The translations under genes and the position numbers were made by a program. From assembly GCA_947178105.1 (NCBI GenBank), contig CAMWXD010000008.1:32751-96750 (forward strand): a stretch of 64,000 nucleotides of DNA, written 5' to 3'. The stretch's first letter is position 1; each line of letters begins with the position of its first letter. Origin of the DNA: an uncultured Eubacterium sp. GTDB taxonomy: Bacteria; Bacillota; Clostridia; Lachnospirales; Lachnospiraceae. Shown here in pieces: positions 54,231-62,441 of this stretch. The notes beneath the pieces were generated by a model. The model was not told the DNA's origin. It worked only from the letters and a program-made list of their open reading frames with translations, and searched no databases.

Positions 54231-55496
54231 CTATTTGCGGGCAACCGGTTCGCTGTCTGGGCTGCCATGTGAATAGCGCATCTGCTCTAACAGCTCCACA
54301 CAATGATACAGCTCTTCCCGCGCAAGACCGTCCCGCAGCGTATACAGTATCTTATCCACTATCTTTTGCGCGCTGTCGTTTAACGCTGCATAAAGCGTTT
54401 CCTGCTCCTCCTGCGGGAATGTGCCAGTCACGCGGCGCATACGCCAGCACAGCTCATCCGCCGCATCGCGTCCGACCTGCTGCATTCTTGGAATCAGTTC
54501 CCGGCATTCGCACCAGTCCTTCCATTCTGCGATTTTCTGCGCCAGTATCTCCTCTGCCTCCTGCTTTTGGGCGGATGCCTGCTCAGATACCGCATCGCTT
54601 TGAAACGAATCAATATCATACAAATCCACGCCGTCTAACTGCGCAATCTCTTCTTCCATATCTCTTGGCACGGCAAGGTCAATAAAAATCTGGCGCCTGC
54701 CATGCGCTCCCCTTGCCTGTGCCAGCGGTTCCTTTCGGATCGTAAGGTTTGGGCTGACCGTAGCCGACAGCACAAGGTCACATTCCGGGATCCGCTCATA
54801 CCGCTCTCCATAATGGATCCTGTCGCATCCCGCCGGAATCTCTACCATCCCGCTGCGGTACTGCCGCACCGTAACCGTCACGGACGCCCCCGCGTCCCGC
54901 AGCGCCAGCGCCGCTGTTTTTCCCATGACGCCGTTGCCGATCACAAGGCAGTTCTTTTTTTCCAGAGAAAAGCCCTGCTCCCTAAGCTTTGCCAACGCGC
55001 AATGCACTGCCGAAGCATCTGTATGTACAAACAGCCCCTTTGCCTTTACGTCCTTGCCCGCAGTCACCGCACAGCGGAACAGCACCTCCAGCAGCGGATC
55101 GGTGCAGTAAAGCTCCCGCGCCCGCTTCAGCGCATCCTTTACCTGTGACAAAATCTGGTCTTCCCCAAGGATTCTGGACTTTAACCCCGCCGCCAGATAC
55201 ATCAGGTGCGCGGCTGCCTCTTGTCCCTGCCTGATCTGGAAAAACGGCGCATACTCTCTTGCCGCAGCCGGAAACCGGCAGATACATTCCAGCAGCTTTG
55301 GAAGGCATACGTCCTCCTCCGCGCTCACATAAAGCTCCATACGGTTGCAGGTCGACAATATGACGCATCCTTTGATCCCAGGCTGCTTTTTTGCTTCTTC
55401 CATCGCCCGTCCCGCCTGCGAAACAGTCAGCGCAAACTGCTCCCGTATTTTTACACTGGCAAGGCTGTGGTCAATCCCTATCATCTGGATCCCCAT
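54231..55496 (-). CDS. hemA: Glutamyl-tRNA reductase
   Basis: Reduces glutamyl-tRNA to glutamate semialdehyde, the committed C5-pathway step of tetrapyrrole synthesis. The 421 residues open MGIQMIGIDHSLASVKIREQFA and carry the catalytic cysteine in VILSTCNRMELYV (about residue 50). The RILGEDQILSQVKDAL motif, the NADPH domain (LVIGNGVMGKTAALAL) and a C-terminal dimerisation region follow. hemL is not adjacent. It follows the CobD-like gene by 45 bp. Confidence 0.95.
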   Translation of the reverse strand: MGIQMIGIDHSLASVKIREQFALTVSQAGRAMEEAKKQPGIKGCVILSTCNRMELYVSAEEDVCLPKLLECICRFPAAAREYAPFFQIRQGQEAAAHLMYLAAGLKSRILGEDQILSQVKDALKRARELYCTDPLLEVLFRCAVTAGKDVKAKGLFVHTDASAVHCALAKLREQGFSLEKKNCLVIGNGVMGKTAALALRDAGASVTVTVRQYRSGMVEIPAGCDRIHYGERYERIPECDLVLSATVSPNLTIRKEPLAQARGAHGRRQIFIDLAVPRDMEEEIAQLDGVDLYDIDSFQSDAVSEQASAQKQEAEEILAQKIAEWKDWCECRELIPRMQQVGRDAADELCWRMRRVTGTFPQEEQETLYAALNDSAQKIVDKILYTLRDGLAREELYHCVELLEQMRYSHGSPDSEPVARK

Positions 55497-55541
55497 AATC
55501 TGCTCCTTTTCTGCGGCTGCCTGTGCAATTTGCCGCGCCTT

Positions 55542-56588
55542 TCAGCCGGCATAATTCTGCCACTGTTCCAGCACTCCAACCAGCTTTTCATTTTCTTCCC
55601 GGCTGCGGACACCGACCCGGTAATACCCCTCCGGCAGCCCTTCAAAATTGCTGCAATCCCGCAGCATAATCCCGCGCATCATACTAAAGGCATGCAGCCT
55701 TGGACGGCTTTTGAAAAATATAAAATTTGCTTCTCCCCTGGCGCCTGCCATGCCGATGCGCCGTAGCTCTTCCAACAGCCAGACGCGTTCCTTTGCCGTC
55801 TCCTGCACAGTCTTTTGCAAAAATTCATGCTCCTTGGTACATGCAATCCCTGCCCTCTGCGCTACTGCCGATACCATCCACGGCTGCACTGCGCCGTTCA
55901 GCTTTTCCATCAGCTTTTGGTCGGTACACATACCGTAGCCAAGCCGGATGCCCGGCATTGCAAATATTTTTGTAAATTCCTTTAGGACAAACAGCGATGC
56001 CCCCGCATCTTTTGCCCGCATGGAAATGCCTGCCGCGTTTTCCACATAATCCAGGTAACATTCGTCCAAAACGAGCATTGTGCCCGTCTGCTCGCACCGA
56101 TTTAATACCTGCATCAGATATTCCCTGTCATACAAGATTGCCGCCGGGTTATTGGGATTGCACCAGAATACGAGATCGACCTCTTCTGTAATATGAGACA
56201 GAAAATCCTCCAGAGGAACGTAAAAGCTGTCTGCTTCCTTCGTATAATAATATGCTATCTCGCATTGTACCATAGACAGCGAACGAATATATTCTTCAAA
56301 TCCAGGCGTTGGGAGCAGCGCTTTTTTCGGCTGTAGTACCTGTACCAGCAGCCGGACAATTTCAGAAGCGCCGTTGCCGCAGATTACCTGCTGCGGCTCT
56401 ACGCCTTCCCATTCAGCTACATGATCATTGATCGTCCCCTCATACTCCTGCGGAAACTGTACAGCAGCCATAAGCCCGCTTCGCGCAGCCTGCATAACCT
56501 TATCAGGAATCCCTAAAAAATTACTGTTTGCTGAAAAATCGATACAAGTATTTTGAAAAAACACATTTCCTCCATGCTGAAACATCAT
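55542..56588 (-). CDS. cobD: CobD-like threonine-phosphate decarboxylase / aminotransferase
   Basis: PLP fold-type I protein, 348 residues. The opening FQHGGNVFFQ...IDFSANSNFLGIPDKV is the CobD pattern, which makes aminopropanol phosphate for the corrin side chain. Other marks are ICGNGASEIVRLLVQ, WCNPNNPAAI, LDECYLDYV and the PLP lysine in VLKEFTKIFAMPGIRLGYG. A histidinol-phosphate aminotransferase is the alternative, but the HGGN start and hem neighbours favour CobD. The second of two adjacent ATGs (56585) has better spacing to AAGGAG. It starts 18 bp after the kinase gene. Confidence 0.82.
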   Translation of the reverse strand: MMFQHGGNVFFQNTCIDFSANSNFLGIPDKVMQAARSGLMAAVQFPQEYEGTINDHVAEWEGVEPQQVICGNGASEIVRLLVQVLQPKKALLPTPGFEEYIRSLSMVQCEIAYYYTKEADSFYVPLEDFLSHITEEVDLVFWCNPNNPAAILYDREYLMQVLNRCEQTGTMLVLDECYLDYVENAAGISMRAKDAGASLFVLKEFTKIFAMPGIRLGYGMCTDQKLMEKLNGAVQPWMVSAVAQRAGIACTKEHEFLQKTVQETAKERVWLLEELRRIGMAGARGEANFIFFKSRPRLHAFSMMRGIMLRDCSNFEGLPEGYYRVGVRSREENEKLVGVLEQWQNYAG

Positions 56589-56606
56589 TTGCTCCTTTCT
56601 GGCTAT

Positions 56607-58262
56607 CTACTCCCTGCTTCCAAAAAACTCAGAAAGCGTTGTGCTAAGCTGCTGCGGATCGATTGGCTTTGCCACATGCGCATTCATTCCTGCGTCCAGC
56701 GCTTCCTTTACATCCTCAGCAAACGCATTTGCGGTCATTGCGATAATCGGAATCTGCTCCGCGTCCGGCCTGCCAAGCCCCCGGATCTTACGGGTCGCAT
56801 CATATCCGTTCATAACCGGCATCTGTACATCCATCAAAATCGCATCATACCTGCCTGGCCTGGAACGCTCAAACTCCTCTACCGCGAGCTGTCCATTTTC
56901 CACCACTTTACATGCCGCATCCTGCATCGACAGCACTTCGCTTAATATTTCCGCATTCAGCTCGACATCTTCGGCTACAAGGAAACATCTTCCCGCAAGC
57001 GTATGCACTGCTTCCTCCTGCCTGCCGCCTTTTTCCCCTTCCATACGGAGCTCTTTTAAACGTTCCCTGAAATTCGCCACAAAAAACGGTTTTGGCAAAA
57101 AAGCATTGATCCCTGCCCTGGTCGCCTCCTCCTCGATCTGTGACCATTCATACGCAGTCAATACGAGAATCGGGATTTCCTCAGATACCAGCCTACGGAT
57201 TTTCCTGGCTGTTTCCAGCCCGTCCATCTGCGGCATCTTCCAGTCAATCAGGATCACATGATACTCCCAGTGCTGCGATGCCGCCTGCCGGATCTTTTCC
57301 ACCGCCTCTTCCCCACTTAATGTATAATCGATATGGACACCAGTATCCGCCATCAGGTTCGCGATATTTTCACAGATCTCCAGCTCATCGTCTACGACAA
57401 GGATATTGGATATGCCATAGTGCTCCCAGAATCTTGCATCCATATTTTTATCCGGTATACGCAGGCAAATGCGTACCGTAAAAATACTTCCTTTTCCAAG
57501 CTCACTGCGCACCTCGATCGTGCCGCCCATCATCTCTACAATGTTTTTTGTAATCGCCATCCCAAGGCCGGTTCCCTGCACCTTTTTTGTCGTATTATTA
57601 TCCGCGCGGGTAAACGCGTCAAAAATTTTTTCACAATATTCCGGCGTCATGCCGTACCCGTTGTCCTCCACAGAGATCGTAAGGCTCTGGAAATCATGGG
57701 ATGCCGGCTTGTCACCTGCCACCCGAAGCTGAATATGCCCGCCTTCCTGCGTATATTTCACCGCATTTGACAAAAGGTTAATCAATACCTGGTTAATCCT
57801 TGTCTCATCCCCAATCAACTGTTCATGCTGCAGCCCGCTTACATGAACGTCAAACGTCTGGTTTCTTGCGTTTGTCTGCGGACGGATCACCGTATCGACT
57901 GCCGTAACCGTATCGGCAAGCTCAAACTCACTGATATTCAGCACCATCTTGCCGCTTTCAATCTTGCTGATATCCAGTACATCATTGATTAAGCTCAGCA
58001 AATGCTGGCTGGAAGCAATGACCTTTTTCGTATATTCCCTGACCTTCCCCGGTTTTTCCGCATCGCGCATCAGCAGTGCAGAAAATCCGATAATCGCATT
58101 CATCGGCGTACGGATATCATGGCTCATATTTGACAAAAAAGTCGATTTTGCCCTGTTTGCCGACTCAGCAGCCTCCAACGCATCCTGCATCCGCCTTACC
58201 TGTTCTTCCAGCTCCCTGATCCGCTCCTGATCCGAACGGCTTTTCCCTGTTTCGTTATACAT
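56607..58262 (-). CDS. Soluble hybrid histidine kinase with two receiver domains
   Basis: A 551-residue kinase with no transmembrane segment or recognisable sensor. In order it has: a short coiled coil ([21 protein letters not shown]), HisKA with [16 protein letters not shown], HATPase_c with N-box [11 protein letters not shown] and G-boxes DNGYGM / [11 protein letters not shown]1 (LVVDDE...[11 protein letters not shown]) and REC2 (VAEDVE...[11 protein letters not shown]). No phosphotransfer or output domain follows. Start is uncertain: 58262 has GGGGAAAAAT upstream, while TTG 58307 and ATG 58301 give a longer N-terminus. It heads the cobD-hem-serpin run; its signal and partner are unknown. 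Confidence 0.9.
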   Translation of the reverse strand: MYNETGKSRSDQERIRELEEQVRRMQDALEAAESANRAKSTFLSNMSHDIRTPMNAIIGFSALLMRDAEKPGKVREYTKKVIASSQHLLSLINDVLDISKIESGKMVLNISEFELADTVTAVDTVIRPQTNARNQTFDVHVSGLQHEQLIGDETRINQVLINLLSNAVKYTQEGGHIQLRVAGDKPASHDFQSLTISVEDNGYGMTPEYCEKIFDAFTRADNNTTKKVQGTGLGMAITKNIVEMMGGTIEVRSELGKGSIFTVRICLRIPDKNMDARFWEHYGISNILVVDDELEICENIANLMADTGVHIDYTLSGEEAVEKIRQAASQHWEYHVILIDWKMPQMDGLETARKIRRLVSEEIPILVLTAYEWSQIEEEATRAGINAFLPKPFFVANFRERLKELRMEGEKGGRQEEAVHTLAGRCFLVAEDVELNAEILSEVLSMQDAACKVVENGQLAVEEFERSRPGRYDAILMDVQMPVMNGYDATRKIRGLGRPDAEQIPIIAMTANAFAEDVKEALDAGMNAHVAKPIDPQQLSTTLSEFFGSRE

Positions 58263-58444
58263 ATTTTTCCCCGATAGCTCCAATCTGAACAATTCGACCA
58301 TTTCCAACTATATATTTAAAGCTTAAAAAGCACACAAAAAGAACAGGATAATTATAACATTCCTGGTTAGCAATATCAAGAGTCATAGTTATCCTGCCTG
58401 AAAATCATGATTGCGTGGTAACAATGCAAATACATTTGCTAAAT

Positions 58445-58486
58445 AAATGACTTTTTGTTGACAAAATGACTTTTGGATGCTATGAT
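58445..58486 (+). promoter_or_regulatory. Promoter of the repressor gene with a direct repeat
   Basis: TTGACA (58458-58463), 17-bp spacer, TATGAT (58481-58486). AAATGACTTTT occurs at 58445-58455 and 58464-58474, on either side of the -35, 19 bp apart. Such repeats are a candidate operator for autoregulation by the encoded repressor. Confidence 0.65.
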
Positions 58487-58512
58487 AACACTTAAGAAGG
58501 AGGGCCGCTCTA

Positions 58513-59010
58513 TTGAAAGAACATATAAAAAAACTCAGAAAAGAACTGGATTTAACACAGCAAAAATTTGCTGATAAGATCGGCGTAAAAAGAAACACCA
58601 TAGCAATGTATGAAATGGGAAAAACCATTCCCAGTGATCAAACAGTTAAGTCCATCTGTCGCGAATTTAACGTAAATGAAGAATGGCTTCGCAACGGAAT
58701 TGGAGAAATGTTCAAAGAAACTCCATCGGACGCATTGGATCAGTTGGCATATAAATACCATCTCTCCGAAGCAGATTATATTATGGTGGAAAAATTTGTC
58801 ACTATGCGCCCGGAAGCAAGACAACTGCTGTTCCATTACATGAAGGAAATAAATGCAATCTTTGAAAATACCAGTATAGATCTGTCTGCTCCTGCATATA
58901 AACCTCTTCCAATAGGCAAAATTCTGGACACCAAGCAGGAAACAGAAACCAAGCACAAACCAACCATAAATGAACATCCAAAACATCACCGCCGCCAGTT
59001 GGAAGGCTAA
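58513..59010 (+). CDS. Phage-type Xre repressor
   Basis: A 165-residue protein with an N-terminal Xre helix-turn-helix (about 3-60: KLRKELDLTQQKFADKIGVKRNTIAMYEMGKTIPSDQTVKSICREFNVNEEWLRNGIGEMF), as in phage and conjugative-element repressors. A helical middle and a basic, His/Lys-rich tail follow (TKHKPTINEHPKHHRRQ). Start is TTG at 58513, with AAGGAGG 10 bp upstream. It has its own promoter with a direct repeat. No integrase or structural phage genes are visible, so it may be a remnant or a domesticated regulator. Confidence 0.85.
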   Translation: MKEHIKKLRKELDLTQQKFADKIGVKRNTIAMYEMGKTIPSDQTVKSICREFNVNEEWLRNGIGEMFKETPSDALDQLAYKYHLSEADYIMVEKFVTMRPEARQLLFHYMKEINAIFENTSIDLSAPAYKPLPIGKILDTKQETETKHKPTINEHPKHHRRQLEG

Positions 59011-59090
59011 GGAACTGCCGCAAAAGCGGCAGAAGAATGATCCGTTTTACAAACAGGTGCATCATTAAGAAAAATTAGGAGGTCAAACAC

Positions 59091-59321
59091 ATGAAATGTC
59101 CAAATTGCGGAAGTGAAAACGTAACATCACAAGCAGTAACCGAAACTATAACAGAAAGCAAGACAAAAGGCTTTGGTTGTATTAAGTCTTGTATCGGTTT
59201 TTTACTTTTCAGCATACCGGGAATACTCTGTGGATTATGCGGCATGGGAAAAGGGAAAACAAAAACTACTTCTAAAACAAAGGTGATACATATATGTCAA
59301 AATTGCGGCAAACAATGGTAA
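59091..59321 (+). CDS. Small zinc-ribbon protein with a hydrophobic middle
   Basis: A 76-residue protein with CPNCGSENV at the start and CQNCGKQW at the end: two CxxC pairs that can form one zinc ribbon. Between them lies a Cys/Gly-rich hydrophobic segment (about 28-50), IKSCIGFLLFSIPGILCGLCG, that could insert in a membrane. AGGAGG precedes the start. Its end overlaps the DUF2085 gene by 28 bp. Function is unknown; similar small ribbons are common in phage and plasmid regions. Confidence 0.75.
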   Translation: MKCPNCGSENVTSQAVTETITESKTKGFGCIKSCIGFLLFSIPGILCGLCGMGKGKTKTTSKTKVIHICQNCGKQW

Positions 59322-59671
59322 ATTTCATGAACGAACTTGGAGAATGCAGCGGATGCCATCGCATGGCGGACAGAAGTTTTTTCTACAAGGGGCATCAATT
59401 TCCTGTATGCGCCAGATGTACAGGGGTATGCATCGGACAGCTTTCAGCGATTTTAATAAACTGCCTGCTTTCTATCCCAATGCATATTTCTATCTTATTA
59501 CTTGCAGTTATGGGATTTGACTGGGGCATTCAAGAATTAAAAATTAAATCTTCAACAAATTGCAGGCGTCTTATCACTGGTATTTTAGGTGGATTTGGCA
59601 TGTTCAGCATATACGCGAACATTATAAAATTTTTAATTCCTGTCATACAAAGAAATAGATCAGATGCATGA
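59294..59671 (+). CDS. DUF2085 membrane protein
   Basis: A 125-residue protein with the DUF2085 signature CSGCHRMADRSFFYKGHQFPVCARCTGVCIGQ (about 18-49). The cysteines could bind metal, and two or three membrane segments follow (about 48-75, 93-118). It begins inside the zinc-ribbon gene, with AAAGGTGA 7 bp upstream. Coupled translation with another cysteine-rich protein suggests a joint role. Family function is not established. Confidence 0.82.
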   Translation: MSKLRQTMVNFMNELGECSGCHRMADRSFFYKGHQFPVCARCTGVCIGQLSAILINCLLSIPMHISILLLAVMGFDWGIQELKIKSSTNCRRLITGILGGFGMFSIYANIIKFLIPVIQRNRSDA

Positions 59672-59793
59672 AAGCTCCAAAGGAACTGCAAAAAAAATTT
59701 TTAAACTAACCGAAACATTTTATTCAGAGGGAAAGATTCTTCTTGGCAATATTCACCAATACGTACAAACAGCCAAACGGGAACGGAGGGATT

Positions 59794-60711
59794 ATGGACC
59801 ATTTTTTAATGAAGCCCAAAATTGATTTCGCCTTTAAAGAAATCATGGAAGATGAAAAAGCACGCACCGGTTTTTTGGCTGCCGTCCTACAGCTAGACCC
59901 TATCGACATCAAAGAAACCCGCATCCTGAACTCCAGCCTGCGCAAGGCACACGTAAATGACAAGCTCGGCATCCTCGATGTCAGGATCCTGTTGAACGAC
60001 GATACGCACATCGACACTGAGATCCAGTTATCCAAGCTTAAGGTCTGGGGCGACCGCGCTTTGTTTTATATTTCCAAGATGTATACAGGACAGATCGAAA
60101 AAGGGCAGAATTACGACGTTTTAAATAAATGCGTCAGTATCAGCATCCTGGACTTTGTACTTTTTGAAAATGAGCCGGATTTTTATTCCCGCTTCCACAT
60201 CCTGGAGGATACCCGCCATTTCATCTATACCGACAAAATGGAGTTCCATGTCATTGAGCTCCCAAAGCTTCCAAAAGGCTTGCGGGACGACTCTGGCAGC
60301 CTGGAATTATGGGCAAAGTTTATCAACGCTGAAAAGAAGGAGGAATTTGACTTGATTGCTGAAAAAGACCCTTACATCCAAAGCGCCTATGACCACCTGC
60401 AAATTGTCAGCCAGGACAAACAAAAGCGCCTCGAATATGAGGCACGCCAAAAAGCCATCCTGGACCATAACCAGTCTATGTTTGAAGCGGAACAGCGTGG
60501 CAGAAAACAAGGCATGGAAGAAGGCAGACAGCAAGGCAGGGAAGAAGGCAGAAAACAAGGCATGGAAGAAGGCAGGCAGCTTGAAGCAGCCTCGATTGCG
60601 TTAAAGTTGATTTCACTTGGTATGGATGATGCAACCATTATAGGCGCTACAAACCTTTCACCCGATAGAGTGGAATCTTTACGCAAAGACATCTCGGTAT
60701 CCTCGACATAA
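59794..60711 (+). CDS. Rpn-family recombination-promoting nuclease, copy 1
   Basis: A 305-residue PD-(D/E)XK nuclease of the Rpn/transposase-31-like group. The active site is ILDVRILLNDDTHIDTEIQ (D62, E76xQ78), preceded by MKPKIDFAFKEIMED. The C-terminal part is a helical, Gln/Arg/Glu/Gly-rich repeat region (GRKQGMEEGRQ-type, about 230-255) and a small terminal domain (ALKLISLGMDDATIIGATNLSPDRV). E. coli Rpn proteins promote RecA-independent recombination, and some act in phage defence with an antitoxin made from inside the gene. The start at 59794 has GGAGGG upstream; an upstream TTG lies in the non-family part. Confidence 0.9.
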   Translation: MDHFLMKPKIDFAFKEIMEDEKARTGFLAAVLQLDPIDIKETRILNSSLRKAHVNDKLGILDVRILLNDDTHIDTEIQLSKLKVWGDRALFYISKMYTGQIEKGQNYDVLNKCVSISILDFVLFENEPDFYSRFHILEDTRHFIYTDKMEFHVIELPKLPKGLRDDSGSLELWAKFINAEKKEEFDLIAEKDPYIQSAYDHLQIVSQDKQKRLEYEARQKAILDHNQSMFEAEQRGRKQGMEEGRQQGREEGRKQGMEEGRQLEAASIALKLISLGMDDATIIGATNLSPDRVESLRKDISVSST

Positions 60712-60827
60712 AGGTTTGTTGCACAACGATACGCACATCGACACGAGATCCCGTTTTATCCAATGAGGCTGAAATTCTGCATACGCTCACCAATACGTAC
60801 AAACAGCCAAACGGGAACGGAGGGATT

Positions 60828-61745
60828 ATGGACCATTTTTTAATGAAGCCCAAAATTGATTTCGCCTTTAAAGAAATCATGGAAGATGAAAAAGCACGCA
60901 CCGGTTTTTTGGCTGCCGTCCTACAGCTAGACCCTATCGACATCAAAGAAACCCGCATCCTGAACTCCAGCCTGCGCAAGGCACACGTAAATGACAAGCT
61001 CGGCATCCTCGATGTCAGGATCCTGTTGAACGACGATACGCACATCGACACTGAGATCCAGTTATCCAAGCTTAAGGTCTGGGGCGACCGCGCTTTGTTT
61101 TATATTTCCAAGATGTATACAGGACAGATCGAAAAAGGGCAGAATTACGACGTTTTAAATAAATGCGTCAGTATCAGCATCCTGGACTTTGTACTTTTTG
61201 AAAATGAGCCGGATTTTTATTCCCGCTTCCACATCCTGGAGGATACCCGCCATTTCATCTATACCGACAAAATGGAGTTCCATGTCATTGAGCTCCCAAA
61301 GCTTCCAAAAGGCTTGCGGGACGACTCTGGCAGCCTGGAATTATGGGCAAAGTTTATCAACGCTGAAAAGAAGGAGGAATTTGACTTGATTGCTGAAAAA
61401 GACCCTTACATCCAAAGCGCCTATGACCACCTGCAAATTGTCAGCCAGGACAAACAAAAGCGCCTCGAATATGAGGCACGCCAAAAAGCCATCCTGGACC
61501 ATAACCAGTCTATGTTTGAAGCGGAACAGCGTGGCAGAAAACAAGGCATGGAAGAAGGCAGACAGCAAGGCAGGGAAGAAGGCAGAAAACAAGGCATGGA
61601 AGAAGGCAGGCAGCTTGAAGCAGCCTCGATTGCGTTAAAGTTGATTTCACTTGGTATGGATGATGCAACCATTATAGGCGCTACAAACCTTTCACCCGAT
61701 AGAGTGGAATCTTTACGCAAAGACATCTCGGTATCCTCGACATAA
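60828..61745 (+). CDS. Rpn-family recombination-promoting nuclease, copy 2
   Basis: Identical in protein sequence (305 residues) to the preceding gene, with the same ribosome site and flanks, as part of the 1,034-bp tandem duplication. Catalytic residues D62, E76 and Q78 are intact, so neither copy shows decay. The 116 bp between the copies hold relic rpn sequence and no promoter that I can see. Expression of both may depend on the region left of copy 1. A tandem pair doubles dosage and is itself a substrate for recombination. Confidence 0.9.
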   Translation: MDHFLMKPKIDFAFKEIMEDEKARTGFLAAVLQLDPIDIKETRILNSSLRKAHVNDKLGILDVRILLNDDTHIDTEIQLSKLKVWGDRALFYISKMYTGQIEKGQNYDVLNKCVSISILDFVLFENEPDFYSRFHILEDTRHFIYTDKMEFHVIELPKLPKGLRDDSGSLELWAKFINAEKKEEFDLIAEKDPYIQSAYDHLQIVSQDKQKRLEYEARQKAILDHNQSMFEAEQRGRKQGMEEGRQQGREEGRKQGMEEGRQLEAASIALKLISLGMDDATIIGATNLSPDRVESLRKDISVSST

Positions 61746-61887
61746 AGGTTTGTTGCACGACGATACGCACATCGACACGAGATCCAGTTTTATCCAATGA
61801 GGCTGAAATTCTGCATACGCTCTATACATGTCCCAGATACAGATACGAGGTAGTTTTGAATGGAAAACCGATTACGTCAAAAGCAAA

Positions 61888-61917
61888 AGCCAGAAAGCAC
61901 TTACCGTCTTTCTGGCT
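61888..61917 (-). terminator. Terminator of the tmRNA gene
   Basis: AGCCAGAAAG (61888-61897) pairs perfectly with CTTTCTGGCT (61908-61917), followed on the minus strand by TTTGCTTTT. Confidence 0.85.
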
Positions 61918-61949
61918 TTATCTGCGGAAACCCGCTGCTCTTTCAGAAA

Positions 61950-62286
61950 TGGAATAGACGGGAATCGAACCCGTGTCCAAAGACCCCTCCACCGTACTTC
62001 TACGAGCGTAGTCTATGATTTTACATTCCCTCTGCGGCACCCGCACAGACACGGTTGCCGTTTCAGTAGCTTCATCATACGCCTGCATACGCAAAGCTTA
62101 ATATGCATCGTTTCCTACATCGTCGATGCCTGGGTTCCAATGTGTAGGTGCATCAGATCAGACAGCTGCAACTAGGCAGCGTATGCTAAATTATCGTTAG
62201 CGTTTAATTTTAATTTTGAGAGTTGACGCATCTCCTGCGGCTCGCTTCTCCAGCTTTAGAACCCCTGTCGAAACCTTTACTATCCC
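61950..62286 (-). ncRNA. ssrA: Transfer-messenger RNA
   Basis: A 337-base tmRNA. The tRNA-like ends pair GGGATAG (5') with CTATTCC (3'), followed by discriminator A, and have the T-arm GGGTTCGATTCCC. The 5' part holds GGTTTCGACAGGGG. The tag frame ends in codons for ANDNLAYAA and then TAG, so the degradation tag most likely reads ANDNLAYAA. The resume codon is inferred by comparison with E. coli ANDENYALAA. No CCA is encoded. Rescues stalled ribosomes together with SmpB. Confidence 0.95.
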
Positions 62287-62312
62287 ATATGAAATTGTAT
62301 TTTGTTTTTGTC

Positions 62313-62341
62313 ATTATATGCCTGCTCCAAGAAAAAGTCAA
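62313..62341 (-). promoter_or_regulatory. Promoter of the tmRNA gene
   Basis: On the minus strand TTGACT (62336-62341), 17-bp spacer, perfect TATAAT (62313-62318), about 27 bp from the mature 5' end, leaving a short leader for RNase P. The left end of an insertion sequence is only 16 bp beyond the -35. Confidence 0.85.
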
Positions 62342-62397
62342 GAGGAATTTTTTTCTTGGGTGTAGATACAAATTGTCAGTATAAGCTATTTACATTT

Positions 62398-62427
62398 CTT
62401 TGCTTAAGGTGTATTATATAAGCAAAG
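62398..62427 (+). promoter_or_regulatory. Inverted repeat before the transposase start
   Basis: CTTTGCTTA (62398-62406) and TAAGCAAAG (62419-62427) are perfect complements 12 bp apart. They enclose a TATTATAT stretch and end about 15 bp before the ATG. It may act as an operator or as an mRNA hairpin that limits transposase translation. Confidence 0.6.
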
Positions 62428-62441
62428 GGAGATAGTGAATT

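Larger units (their letters stand above)
59753..61820. repeat. 1,034-bp tandem duplication carrying the rpn gene
   Basis: Copy 1 is 59753-60786 and copy 2 is 60787-61820. The coding parts look identical; differences are seen only after the stop codons (A/G at 60726-type position 'gcacAac' versus 'gcacGac', and 'gatccC' versus 'gatccA'). Each copy contains its ribosome site, gene and about 75 bp of downstream DNA. The duplication is either recent or kept uniform by gene conversion. Confidence 0.93.

Noticed and set aside
59743..59793. A longer N-terminus for the first Rpn protein
   Set aside because: It would need a TTG start without a ribosome site and lies outside the family domain; the ATG at 59794 follows GGAGGG.
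61950..61969. A duplicated ssrA 3' end that would mark an integrated island
   Set aside because: I found no second copy of the tmRNA 3' end in the window, so island borders cannot be claimed.
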